Shown here: piece after piece, positions 21,564 through 32,592 of the stretch
How positions within the stretch are numbered: position 1 is the stretch's first letter
How the letters are laid out: every line of letters starts with the position of its first letter
Source: Hypericum androsaemum
Lineage: Eukaryota > Streptophyta > Magnoliopsida > Malpighiales > Hypericaceae
Length of the DNA stretch: 64,000 nucleotides
Direction: 5' to 3'
Assembly: GCA_963995505.1 (NCBI GenBank)
Contig: OZ023186.1
Span: 18,049,570-18,113,569 of the forward strand
Translations under genes and position numbers: made by a program
The notes under the pieces: model-generated
Seen by the model: the letters and a program-made list of their open reading frames with translations, nothing else
Database searches by the model: none
Told to the model about the DNA's origin: nothing

Positions 21564-23685
21564 ATGAAGGCTAAAGTTGGAATGGAGGTGCCATGGATCA
21601 GCACCAGGGGGATGGTGCTGATCATGACATTGCAATTTGTCCTCCTTTTCGACGTATGCCATGGTCAATACGACGGGGGAATGCCCGTCGCGCCATCGCC
21701 TTCGGTTAATGACTGCAACGGGGTGTACCTGAGCTACGCGTTCACTGGCAGGGAGAAGGAGTTCCCGTACTTGAAGAATGCCACCGCTCAGGCGTGGTCC
21801 TTCGAATCCGTCGCGACGATAATCAACACGGGGAAGGAGGACTTGAAGGATTGGGAGATGCACATCGGGTTCCAGCACCGTGAGATCCTTGTCTCTGCCA
21901 CCAACGCGATTATCGTCGACGGGGATGACTTCCCGGCTGATGTCTCGAACGGGACGACCTTGGCGGGGAGCACTCAGACCGATCTCAAGACCGCCATTGA
22001 TACCGCGAATGATTACAGTCAGATTGCGGTTCAGGTGGAGATGAAAGGGACCATGTTCGGCGTGAAGAAGTCAGAGACCCCTATGCCTAAGAACATCAAA
22101 CTCTCAAATGATGGCTTCAAGTGCCCCAAGGCTCACATGAAAGGTACATTATGAAATTGGAAATTTTTTCTATGGTCACGACACATGTGTACTAATTTCG
22201 ATTAGGCCCGAAGCGCGGACGATCATATATGTTTCTCTTGTTGGATTCACAGGGAAATCATTCATGGAAGTTTGCTGCATCAAGGATCCGAAGCTGAAGC
22301 CGAAGCCATTGAAGCCGAACAAGTTCGCGCCTCGTCGTTGGGGCGACCTTACGTTCACCTACGACGTTCTCCAATCCTTTGGGAACAACTACCTGGCCCA
22401 AGTGACCATTGACAATATCAACCCTTTAGGCAAGCTTGATCACTGGAACCTGACATGGGAGTGGATGAATGGCGAGTTCATATCTGCGATGCGAGGCGCA
22501 TACACTCACTCGAGGGACTTCGCGTCGTGTATATATGGCCCGGCCGGGAAGTACTATCAGGAGTTCGATTTCTCCACTGTCATGTCCTGCGACAAGAAGC
22601 CGGTCATATCGGATCTCCCTCCGACTCGGTACAACGACTCACAGGTTGGAAAGATCCCTTATTGTTGCAGGAATGGTTCCTTGTTGTCCAAGGTAATGGA
22701 TCCGAGCAAGGCGAGGTCGATCTTCCAGATGCAAGTGTACAAGCTGCCTCCTTACATGAACAGAACAGCATTAGTCCCGCCTCAGCATTGGCACATACAG
22801 GGCAATGTGAATCCTGACTACAAGTGCGGGACCCCGGTCCGAGTTGATCCGACCGAGTTCCCTGATCCATCAGGGCTCGACGCCACCAGCACGGCCATCG
22901 CAAGCTGGCAGATTGTCTGCAACATTTCGCGGCCGAAGCCTCAGAAGGCGTCCTGCTGTGTTTCCTACTCTGCTTACTACAATGAGTCGGTTATCCCCTG
23001 CAATACTTGCGCATGCGGATGCGACGGTAACACACATTGCAGCACCAAGGCCAGCCCGCTGCTCCTCCCGTCCGACGCCCTACTCGTCCCGTTCGAAAAC
23101 CGGACCCTCAAGGCGTTGGCATGGGCCAAGATGAAGCACTTCCATGTCCCGAACCCAAAACCTTGTCCTGACAATTGCCCTGTAAGCATCAACTGGCACC
23201 TCGACTCTGACTACACCGGAGGATGGACAGCCCGGGTGACCATTTTCAACTGGGAGGACATCCCTTTCGAGGACTGGTTCATGGCGGTCCAGCTCGGGAA
23301 GGCCGGTCCGGGGTTCGAGAAGGCCTACTCCTTCAATAGCACCACACTCACCAAGATGAACAAGACCATGTTCTTCACAGGCATCAAGGGCATGAACTAC
23401 CTACTCGCGGAGACGAATGGCTCGAGCCCGAGCGATCCGCGGGTACCCGGGAAGCAGCAGTCCGTCATCTCGTTCAAGAAGAAGTACATCAAGGGGCTCG
23501 ACATTGTAGGTGGAGATGGATTCCCGGAGAAGGTGTTCTTCAATGGAGAAGAATGTGCCTTGCCACCACATTTCCCACACAAGAAAAGTGCAGGCTTTAG
23601 GCCTAATGTAAACTCCATAACAGCCATGTTCGTGGCTCTTGTTACTCTCCTGTTGATGTCTGATCGCCTCAATATATTGCTGTAA
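21564..23685 (+). CDS. COBRA-like GPI-anchored protein (COBL7/10/11 subgroup)
   Basis: COBRA-like proteins are extracellular GPI-anchored glycoproteins that bind cellulose and steer its deposition; members of this subgroup act in polar growth such as pollen tubes. Two exons, 21564-22143 and 22253-23685 (one 109-base intron), give 670 residues, the length of the long subgroup rather than the ~450-residue COBRA group. Visible features are a signal peptide (to about residue 35), a first beta-rich domain starting NDCNGVYLSYAFTGREKEFP, a second COBRA domain (WGDLTFTYDVLQSFGNNYLA), the family Cys motif from residue 428 (CCVSYSAYYNESVIPC then NTCACGC), many N-glycosylation sites, and a C-terminal hydrophobic tail (ITAMFVALVTLLLM) after a small-residue stretch suited to GPI attachment. 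The first ATG was chosen; Met7 or Met17 are alternatives. Confidence 0.95.
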
Positions 23686-23978
23686 TTACTGGAGGTTTGT
23701 CCTAATTTTGTTTCTTAATTTTTATGGCTAATGTTTCAGATACCTAGTTTAATTTATGAAACTTGATCTGCTAATTTTTATTTGGGAAAAGTCCAGTTAA
23801 GTAATCCGTGGTATCGCAAAAAATCAAGTCAGTACCATGGAGTTTAAAACGTATCAATCGAATCAAATTTATTCTAATTAAAATTAATTAGAGGTCCAGG
23901 CAGCTGTCCAGACACCTGGAAGGCCACATAGTTTTTTTAACGACATGGCGTGCCACGTGTAAGTGAATCGAATACGCA

Positions 23979-24298
23979 TGATATCGTAAATCTCTCAGAC
24001 AAACAACAAAAGTATCAGATAACAGGTTGAAGGTTGGCATATATGCATATCACTGATCATATTTTCTCAGTCTGACAATGGGACCAGGACAAAAAGAGAA
24101 ATGTACCTTCTTTAGATACTTCTTGTGAAGTTTCATAGCGCACCCGTACATGCCTTTTTGGCATCTAAATTTTTGGTCATGTCGTTCAGTGTCTGAAACG
24201 GATCCCATAAAAGGCAATGAGAGAAATTCAACGTGAAAAAAATACTTGGACAACTGTAACATGCAAAGCTTGCAAGAACGGTGTTCGGCTCGTGAGGT
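23979..24298 (-). pseudogene. Duplicated terminal exon of the Rab-GAP gene (copy B)
   Basis: Closely matches 34147-34471, the last exon, flanking intron and downstream region of the TBC/Rab-GAP gene, in the same orientation 10 kb away. The exon reads from AG acceptor through LNDMTKNLDAKKACTGA, then a two-base insertion (GCGCTATGAAA instead of GCGATGAAA in the functional copy) shifts the frame ahead of MKLHKKYLKK. A ~25-base segment present downstream in the functional copy is missing. Introns are retained, so this is a DNA-level duplication rather than a retrocopy. Confidence 0.9.
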
Positions 24299-24328
24299 TT
24301 CGCAAGATCTCATATTTTTTTAAGGGGG

Positions 24329-24686
24329 TGTGCTTCATCAAGGTGAAGATTATTGAGAATTGCTCGAAATTGAAGGCCTAGTGGCCGCTAGAGGCATGTC
24401 ACAGAAGCTGAGACCTAGCGCCTGCTAGGTGGTGCTAGCAGCCGTTTCTTGTTTTGTTTGACTCTTGTCTTAAATTCCTAGAATGACGTAGATAGGTATC
24501 TTGATATGTAAGAGTTTTTCTCTATATAAAGTATGTTACTCTAATTTATTTATGACTTTGTAACTCGGATCTCATCAATAAAAGTTCTTATTCTCTCTGT
24601 AGACATAAGCATTAGGCCGAACCACGTAAACTATTGAGTTCGTATTTTTGTGTGCCTTCTTGTTTCGTTGTGGTGATTTCCTAACA
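24329..24686 (+). repeat. Copia-type LTR followed by a primer-binding-like site
   Basis: Bounded by TG (TGTGCTTCATCAAGG) and CA (TTTCCTAACA). It contains a TATA box (TCTATATAAAG, about 24521-24531), AATAAAA for polyadenylation (24578-24584) and is followed at 24687-24699 by GTATCATGGAGCC, a variant of the initiator-tRNA primer site. An AAGGGGG run directly precedes it. No coding region follows: the RLP fragment begins within a few dozen bases. It is a truncated element or a solo LTR carrying a few internal bases. Confidence 0.65.
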
Positions 24687-24710
24687 GTATCATGGAGCCA
24701 GAAAGTAACC

Positions 24711-25211
24711 TTATCCTCGGGTGCTATAAGCGGTATTCTTTCCTTGGTGCAGTGGAACCATACAGGCAGCTGCCGCTAAGGTCGAGGGTATTGAGGAGTG
24801 TCTGAAATTGTTGTAGGCGAGGTTGAGATGGCCAAGTTTTGAGAACTTGGAAAGAGTGGTGTTGAAGCTGAGGGAGGAACCATACAGGCAGCTACCGCTA
24901 AGGTCGAGGCTGATCACGTGGCTCGTGGTGCCATCACATTCCACGCCATCCCAAGAACAGCAGTTTCTGCTTCCTTGTCCAGGAAGCAATTTCCACGACT
25001 CTAGCTTTGGATAAGTGGAAGGAGTATTATTACAAACATTGATGGTTAACCTCTGCTTGAACTGTAACAGGGCAGAATCTTCATCGTCATGGCAAGGTGG
25101 AGGAGGAGTAGTGGTAAAATAATAAGGGAAGGAAGCAAGGGAAACAAGAGAAGAGATGAACAAGGGGAAGCTTGTAATCGAGATGAGAAACGAGTGATTA
25201 GCCATGTTCAT
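24711..25211 (-). pseudogene. Receptor-like protein (LRR-RLP), N-terminal fragment
   Basis: Starts with a signal peptide (MNMANHSFLISITSFPLFIS) and the LRR N-terminal cap: CHDDEDSALLQFKQRL and WDGVECDGTTSHVISLDLSG, then one LRR (LSKLGHLNLAYN-type). This is the usual beginning of Cf-like receptor-like proteins, cell-surface immune receptors without a kinase. After about 150 residues the frame degenerates; near 24740-24780 the LDLSGSCLYGS coding segment is repeated out of frame, so the fragment ends in a small internal duplication. The remaining LRRs, membrane segment and tail are absent. No intron is expected in this family. Confidence 0.85.
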
Positions 25212-26165
25212 TTCTCAAGGCAAGCGAGATGAGTATGGCGGCGTGGTTAGCTACTCGGGCCATCGGGTCTTAATATAGGCGTACTCCGGAGTGGATTTGG
25301 TCTACTGTGTAAAATACTTTGGGACCGTTCTGTAAGATAAAATGGTTTGCCATGTTATGATAGAATGGTTTGCTCAGTTATGATAGAATGGTTTCACGAA
25401 ACTGTCCCAAAAAAATGGGACCGTGTTCGAGATAAAAGAGGTTGGACAAAATGGTTCGCCCAATTATGATAAAATATTTTCACGGATAAATCAAAATATC
25501 CGTGAGATCCGAGGGTTAGTCGCCTCCATGCAGGAACGATAAATGACATTGCAAATTGTACTCTTCCTGGGCGATCGGGTCGTCGGAGTTCGAATCCACC
25601 AGCAGCGGCGCCCAGCAGAATTCAACCGTTGCGTTATATTCCTAAAAACAACGGAAAACATTCGTTTTCAATGTCCATTTATTCTAACTTTTTTGTATAA
25701 TTAGAGTTTTACGGAAAGAATGTTAGAACTTTAACATTTAACCCAAAATTAACGGATCATGAAATTAATCAATAAGAAAATTAAGAGAAATCTTAATTCA
25801 ATTGTTCCCTAGTTGCACCGTGGGACCTGATTAGGAGTTGGACTTTGTAATAGAAATAAAGATACCAACGTCAGAAATTAGTTTTTTTTAATCTCTTCCT
25901 TCAATTCTATTAGGAAAAAGTAATGTCTTCTTGCATAATATATACTCCACAAATTCATGATTTGAATATGAAGGCGTTGAATTATTTATTTTCAACAACA
26001 AACTTTAAAATAAATAAATTATATTCTTACGCTTTTTAAAAATAATGTTTATATAAATAATTATACTTTGCAGGGTTTGAACTCTAATATTCATCAAATT
26101 CTCTTACGTCTAATATCATTACACTAGATAACGTTTTAGCTAAATTTTTTAGCTTTATAGATAAA
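25212..26165. other. AT-rich spacer with short local duplications
   Basis: It includes a repeated 'gttatgatagaatggttt' segment (about 25354-25394 and near 25446) and no supported gene. Confidence 0.4.
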
Positions 26166-26169
26166 CTAC

Positions 26170-26373
26170 TCACGATATAGTAATCTCCCGACAAAGAATA
26201 ACACTTGGAGATGCCTTGAAGACGAGCAACGAACCATTATAAAAGCGTTGGATGGATTTCATTGCAGGGTCGGGGGTGGCAGGTTCGACAAGGCAAACCA
26301 TGGAAACCCACTGGCCTCTGTTCAAGGAGTCGCCCACGAAGACAAGCCTTCTGTTTGGAGTCAGTGACTCCAC
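26170..26373 (-). pseudogene. Trichome birefringence-like (TBL/PMR5) O-acetyltransferase fragment
   Basis: About 55 residues match the start of the catalytic domain of TBL cell-wall polysaccharide O-acetyltransferases: NRRLVFVGDSLNRGQWVSMV holds the GDS esterase motif, followed by CLVEPA and FYNGSLLVFKAS. Nothing else of the gene (the N-terminal TM or the DxxH motif) is nearby, so it is an orphan fragment. Confidence 0.82.
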
Positions 26374-26529
26374 TAGTTTACTGTTTTATGATGATCTAAT
26401 ATTCATCGAATTTAAAGTTATTTGAACGGAGATTTTTTATTAATTTAAAAAATTTGTACCGGATGAGCCATTGTAGATTTTTTACTGCCAAAGATAAACA
26501 CTAATTAATGCAGAGATATATGACCTTGC

Positions 26530-26556
<27 letters not shown>
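26530..26556. repeat. (AT)n microsatellite
   Basis: Uninterrupted alternating TA of about 27 bases upstream of the F-box pseudogene. Confidence 0.9.
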
Positions 26557-26560
<4 letters not shown>

Positions 26561-26765
26561 CGGTTTCAGCCTAAAAATTTGGAGATTGTCTGAGGTTGTG
26601 TACGATTCCATCTCTATGAAATTAACTATTTAAGCAGATGGATTGTGTCAGGGAAACCAACCATTATTTTATTCCCTGTGGGTTTAGGAAATTAGGGCCA
26701 ATCAACTATAAATTATATCAAACGGCGCTAGCAACAATACGGTTGTTTATTAATAATTTGGAGTG

Positions 26766-28053
26766 ATGGAATCCCCAGACCCTTTGAATGTCTCTCACTC
26801 GATCGGATCAGCGGCTGCAACAAGAAGAAGAAAAGCTGCAGGCTTGGATGACTACATATGGATGGAAATTCTCTGTCGTCTCCCCTCTGCAAAGTCTGCA
26901 CTTGAGTGTAAGTGCGTTTCTAAGCATTGAAATTCTTTAATCTCCGACAAATATTTTGTTACTCGCTTTATTGAACACCACCACCGGGAGAAGAATTATG
27001 GAACCAACTTGGACCCCGACCAGCTGCTCTGGTTCCTAACCTATCCTTCCATAAAAGAAGGAACAAAGATTACCAGTGGCTCATGTTTGCTTCCAAGAAC
27101 AAGCTACCGAGTTGAGAGCTCCTTTAATGATTTGTTGTTGTGGTCCGACCATAAGACGGACCCTCTTCACCTTGTTTATTATATCTTCAACCCCTTTACA
27201 AAGGAGCAAATCGAGCTCCCTGTGTATCAACCTAATCCCATGCAGCATTCTGAGTATCGCAGTCTTCGTCAAGTGGGCTTTGTTTGCGAGCCTTTCTACC
27301 GCCCTCAATAATGTGGAGGTGCCAATGCCAGCTATCGATACAGAGTTATTTTCATCGAATATCACCGCCGGATATGGAATGCAGATTGTATTCTTATGAC
27401 AACATATTGCTCTGAGACAAGGCAATTACAGGGACTACCTAAGTGTGGCCAATATTTTGGGTCACAATGGGAAGCTCTATTGGTACACCTCGAAGAAGGT
27501 TGTTGTTTATGATCCGTTTGTTACGGCCACTGAGCCATGTTTGTACTATAATTATGACCGGAAGATAGACACTTCTATACGTAAAGCAATGAGATTTAAT
27601 GTGGTACAAGGGTCGGTTGTCCTTGTGGAGATGGGGGTGGACCGAGTGCTATTTGAGGTGTCCATTTCCAAGTTAAAAGAAAAGGGACACGGTGATCAAA
27701 AAGGAGAGTGGTGTTTTGAACGTAGGATTCTTCTTCACAATCTCTTCAACTCTGTTGGTGCTCCAAGTTTCCTCAACCAAGTTTGCTACATAGCTCAAGA
27801 CATCGACGAAGCTTACTTGGCACTGTTGTTTTATTTTCATCCGAACAACCAGGATATTATCTTATTAAGTGATTCCACTTCTTTTAATATTGCATCCTAC
27901 AACCTGGGTAATAAAGAATGGCAAGTGGTTGGGGAGCTTGTACCATTTATCGATCCCGGTACTCACCCTTCTCATGACGGCGGGGTGCTCGTCGCATTCT
28001 CTGCCCGTCACATCACAGCTACCCTCCCATGGTGGCCTACACCAGTTCATTGA
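26766..28053 (+). pseudogene. F-box / DUF295 (KIB-type) gene, broken
   Basis: The ATG at 26766 opens a frame with a disordered start and then an F-box (LDDYIWMEILCRLPSAKSAL, followed by ECKCVSKH). A TGA at 26928 sits where F-box proteins have a conserved Trp after SKH. The same frame continues with DPDQLLWFLTYPS and YYIFNPFTKEQIELP, typical of DUF295-like C-terminal domains, then TAA at 27309-27311, and readable coding beyond it (YRVIFIEYHRRIW). A frameshift near 27420 leads to a second frame, LSVANILGHNGKLYW through WQVVGELVPFID, ending at 28053. Two nonsense changes and one frameshift make a full product impossible. Such proteins normally act as SCF ubiquitin-ligase adaptors. Confidence 0.87.
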
Positions 28054-29239
28054 GATTTTGTTAGTTAGTGTCTTCTACTGTCATATTCATTTCTATCTGT
28101 GCTGTTACAACTTTTTTCTACAAGGTCGTTAGTGTATTTTTAAAAATAATTCAATTTTTCAAGTATAACCAACTGGGTTTTTCATTTGGAGATAGTTACA
28201 TTTTTTTTGGGGGTGTTATTATCATCTTTTTTCTTGCAACAGAAAAATGTTTACATATTTTTTGTTATCTTGTGCTTTGAGTAGTCATACGGAGCCATCG
28301 GCATAAAGTAAAACAAGTAGAAACACCTGCCACTTACTTGTCATGCACAAAATGCTAACCGGAGTTCAATGAGCAAATAGAGAATTAGAAATATCGCCCA
28401 AGAGAGTGGAAAAGCAACGTCTCAATTGAACACAAGAATCCTGAAAAGAGTGAAAAATCTTTGGTTCCAGTCGTAAACTTAGAAAGACGTTTCTCTGATA
28501 AAACTGACCCCACTTTATTTAAAAGTGAGTGCAACATTGTCTTCTTTCTTGATTGTTTATTTTTCCATTTTTCGTTGGTCATTCAAGTTGACTAGGTTTT
28601 TTTTTGTCACAACATAAAATTTAAGTGGGTTGGCCTAAATCCTCATAATTTTGACGGCATTAGGATTCGATCCCTCCCAACTCAAGTTTAAGAGCAGACC
28701 TGTTTCCATCCAACGACACTTGCGTTGATATTCAGGCTGACTAGTTTTAGCCGGTCTCAATTGTGTTACCTGTAGGTGAAAAGAAGAATGGTGTGATTGA
28801 CTGCCTTGTAGAGGTGGAAGCCGAGTAAGTAAATGTTCAATTGATTTATAGTATGGTCTTGCAAGATCTGTCTGCTTGAAGGTCAATTTCTGGTCTTCCT
28901 TTTGTTTTGGTTACGTCTAAGGTGTCTTCAGATCATGATGTATCATCTGATGAGTGTGTGAAGGCGACAGTTCCTATGAGGACAGTTTCATTGATGGTCG
29001 GATATCTCCTGAAAATTTGAAGAGATGTGTCATGTGTTATTTTCTCTCTCTTTAAGATTTTAAATGAATTTGAAGGGAAACTGAGGTTATCGTAGGTTGA
29101 ATCAGAGATGCCAAGGCCCAATCCAGGTGGTTAAGGACGTGAATTCCAATGCCCAGAAGAAGAGTTTTCTTAACTCCAATTTTTTTAGCTAACGTTGGTA
29201 TATTCTATATTGCTCTGTACAAACAAAAAATACTGAGAC
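28054..29239. other. Spacer without a supported gene
   Basis: T-rich near the start (possible 3' flank of the F-box pseudogene). No convincing coding sequence or clean repeat boundary was found. Confidence 0.35.
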
Positions 29240-29520
29240 ATTTTACATTAGAACATCACTAGAATAATTTTTGTTAAAGTGATAGCCTCTCTAAATTGAT
29301 AAAAAAATTTGGTCTCGAGTCGGGACAAGTGTTGAAATTTAATAATTCTTCTATCGTAATAACTAATTTTTAAAAAACAAATTTAGTGGTAAATCTCGAT
29401 CTGATTTTTTTGCATAAAATGATATTTTTAAATAAAAACATAAACTTTTACATATTTTAAGAATTCGTAAATGATTTTAAGAAACTAGTTTGTGATACAT
29501 TAAAATTTCACATAATCCTT
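29240..29520. repeat. Dispersed TE-like repeat family, member 1
   Basis: Contains TTAAAGTGATAGCCTCTCT, GAGTCGGGAC, AATTTAATAATTCTTCTATC and GCATAAAATGATATTTTT. The same ordered blocks recur on the plus strand at about 49806-50050 and inverted at 55160-55430. Probably a non-autonomous DNA transposon or a fragment of one. Confidence 0.65.
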
Positions 29521-29829
29521 TTTTATCTTCTTGTTCTTCTTCCAAGGCCAGGCGGAGGCCAAGCCTAGATAAAAAATGAGACAATAGCCGATCCAATACG
29601 GCCCATTTTTGTTAAATGGGTGGCCCACGAGTTATTACAGGCCATGGGAGATTTTACTCACATGACATCCATCCATCCTCAAATCTTTATTTTATTTTAA
29701 GCTAATAAATAGCCTTAGATAGATGTCATGTCTCCAAAACAAGAAAGACGAATTAATTATTTTCATTTCCAGGACCTTCCGTTACACAGAACTGCGCTGC
29801 GTTAGTGTCCCCCATCCCAGGTAGATCTG

Positions 29830-30325
29830 GCCATGAATTGAATCTGATTCGTGATTCGATTCGATTTGATTCGTTAAAAATTCGATTCGATTCGTCAATA
29901 ATTTGATTCGTAAAAAATTTGATTTGAATTCGTCATAAACGAATTGAATACGGTTCAAGATATTTATAATTCGCAAAATTGGCGAATTTAATTCAAATTC
30001 GATTCGAAAATTTGATTCAAATTAAATTCGATTCAAATTTATGTACATATAATAATAATATATGTTTAAAAAATTCAAATAAAATGAGGGGATTTGAGAG
30101 AGAAAAATTCGGTTATAATTCAATTATAATTCGGTTATAATTCGATTATAATTCGATTCCAATTTGATTATAATTCGATTCGAATTCAATTTGAATTCGA
30201 AAATTCATAATTCATATTCGATTCGTCTTGTGAAGAATTGAATATGGTTTAATGTTTTGATGAATTCGAATTCGAATTCGAATAAATTTGATTCGAATTT
30301 GTCCAAATTCGAACTGTGGTCAGGT
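29830..30325. repeat. Degenerate AATTCG-type simple repeat
   Basis: About 500 bases built from variants of GATTCGATTCG, AATTCGAATTCG and TAATTCGGTTAT. No unit length is strictly kept; many EcoRI-like GAATTC palindromes occur. No coding potential. Confidence 0.85.
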
Positions 30326-30356
30326 CTAACTCCAGTGTCGTTAATTTCCCCCATAC

Positions 30357-30380
30357 ATATATATATATATATATATATAT
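30357..30380. repeat. (AT)n microsatellite
   Basis: Alternating AT of about 24 bases. Confidence 0.9.
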
Positions 30381-30849
30381 GTCACCTCGCCTCGCCTTGA
30401 TACTTCTTCTTGGTAAGAAGCTGTTTCTTCCTTTCTGGGTTTGTGCTGCTGCCTCCTACATCTTTAGGTAGTTAGAATCTGTTTCTTCTGTGTTTCCCTT
30501 ACTTGCTAGGAAAAAATCTCACCTTTACTTGCCAAGTTACTAAGGAATCTGTGTGTGCTCTGCTCCCTTTGTTACTACTAATAGTCACAAGCTTAGCTTG
30601 GGACTTAAAAGGGCCTGCTTGGTGTGATGGGTATTGGGCTGGTGTCGGTGGTGGCGGGTGCGGGTGGGATCGGTGCCAACTGGGGGACGCAGGCGAGTCA
30701 CCCCTTGGCTCCGGACGTGGTGGTCAGGCTTCTGAGGCACAGTGCATTGTAAATTGCATCCATACAGTTTCTATCAAACTTCGAATCCGTCATCTCCGTT
30801 CCATTCTACACTGCACTTTATTGCCTTCTCTTTATTAGCTTCCACTTTA
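30381..30849. other. Spacer without a supported gene
   Basis: It includes a G-rich patch (30640-30730) with no recognisable product. Confidence 0.3.
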
Positions 30850-31468
30850 GCAACAACTTTAGGTGCAAAGTCTTGCTTCCACTTATTTTGTCATTCCCTC
30901 TTTATCCTTAGCCTATTCATAACTATAACTCTTATATCCTCGAGTATTATTATGATAGGTTTATACCTAGCTTCTAAAATCCACCGCACTAATGCCCATG
31001 CAATAGGGAACATTTGGTTATTTGTGTCTCTTCCTACCGCACACAAGAGCTGTCCTTTACATTTTTCCTTTAAGAAGCAGCTCAAGACCTATAATAGGCC
31101 TACATCCTGCAGTCCAGTTGTCTACGCAACCTTTGAAGCACACATAAAATCTCTCAAAAGTACTCAACTTGTGGTGACCTTTTATCAGTTTCCAACACTC
31201 GGTTACTTTCTTTCAATACTTCAACATAATCATATAATTTACTATAAACATCCAGGTAATCTCCTTCTATTTCCTTCATCACAATCCCTTTAGCTCTTTT
31301 GCATTTACCAAGATTTACATCAATCTTAAGCTCATATTTGCATAGACGCTTAAGCTCTTTTATCTTGATATCTGGTTGTGACTTAATCCTCTCTTTGTGA
31401 CGATCTGCAATAAAATACTGGTTCACAATGGTCAACTGGTTCACAATAGCCACTACATACTTCATCAC
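30850..31468 (-). pseudogene. Mutator-like (MULE) transposase fragment
   Basis: Minus strand. The upstream part (31154-31468) reads FIADRHKERIKSQPDIKIKE and KGIVMKEIEGDYLDVYSKLY, matching the region before the catalytic domain of plant MuDR transposases. The next part (30891-31085, other frame) reads KCKGQLLCAVGRDTNNQMFP followed by IAWALV, the beginning of the MULE DDE domain. The frame changes between them and sequence stops before the remaining catalytic residues. It is a dead internal fragment. Confidence 0.85.
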
Positions 31469-31831
31469 TAGACTCTTAAAGAGATAAGAAGAGATTGATA
31501 TAATCTTAAGAATTTGACGCGATCTAAGAAGAGTTAGTTATTGATTTCTATCAAAGCGTTGATTGCTTTTTTTAGAAACGTTGTTTACTTAAAAAATTAT
31601 AAAAGTGATCTTTTTATAACAGGCCAGCACTTCGTTGATTGATTTTTTTAAAGTCCATGCTGATTTAAATTCTATATTGGCGATGACATATTTCTGGTCA
31701 CTGGAAAATACACCAGAAGTGGGTACAGAGTGAAAAATAGTCCAAATTTTAATAGAGGGGTTAATTATATTTTTTAGACATGTAGAAAGACTTATGTGAT
31801 CTTTTTTTCCCATTTTACATGCAGGAAATAT
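31469..31831. other. Spacer without a supported gene
   Basis: AT-rich; its last eight bases (GGAAATAT, 31824-31831) are the left target copy of the hAT-type element. Confidence 0.4.
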
Positions 31832-32292
31832 CATGGTTTTAAAAAATGTGGTCTGACTAGTGGTTCGACCAGTTGGACCGTAAAACGGACACAAGACCGG
31901 GTCGTTTTTAGGCTTTTGACCGGGGTCTGTACTAATCGGACTAAGTCTGGTCGGACCGGCCGATTTTGAGGTCCATCCTGACCGGTCGAACCTGGTTAGT
32001 ACAAAAATGGGCGAAATTGACTTTTTTTTGGTAATTTTCGAGAAAAAAAATTGATTTGACAAATTTATAAAGTAATAAATAAATAAATAAAGTAGATTTA
32101 TAGAGTAGAGAGATAAAAAATTAAGTCAACTTTTTTTTTATGGAAAATAAGTATATTTTAACCTACATATATATATTATTTAAAATATTTTAAAAAAATT
32201 TGGTCCGACCAATGTTTCGACCGGTCTGACCGGTCGACCCGGAGGACGGGAGAAATCCCGGGTCAGCCTCCGGGTCTTTTTTTAAAACCATG
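31832..32292. mobile_element. hAT-type MITE, 461 bp
   Basis: Terminal inverted repeats CATGGTTTTAAAAAA at the left and its complement at the right, continuing imperfectly into GGTC(T/C)GAC...GACCGGTC-rich subterminal repeats. Flanks GGAAATAT (31824-31831) and GGAAATAC (32293-32300) form an 8-bp target duplication with one mismatch, the length used by hAT transposases. No coding capacity. Confidence 0.82.
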
Positions 32293-32376
32293 GGAAATAC
32301 AAAGGGTAGATTCACAAGCATAAAATAGGATTCAGCGGTACATAATAAGACTAGCATAATAAGCTATGAAGCAACC

Positions 32377-32556
32377 TCAAGTCGGTGAAGATGTTCGCTC
32401 AACGCTCCTCCGTCTTCGCTTTTGTCCGAAGATCTTGACAATCCATACGTGCTTCCTGGTGTAGACCAAGTAGCCAAGGCCCATTCCCAAGGGAAATCCA
32501 CTTGCATAACCAATTGCAACCGGCTTCCATCCAAAATCGAAGAGAGAACCATCAGT

Positions 32557-32592
<36 letters not shown>

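Noticed and set aside
24050..24313. Independent small protein gene near 24.2 kb
   Set aside because: It is the duplicated Rab-GAP terminal exon and intron, frame-shifted.
29830..30325. AATTCG-rich stretch as a centromeric-type satellite
   Set aside because: No fixed monomer length and only about 500 bases; degenerate simple repeat.
31589..32062. 157-codon minus-strand open frame
   Set aside because: Falls across the hAT-type MITE and spacer; the translation is of GGTC-rich repeats.
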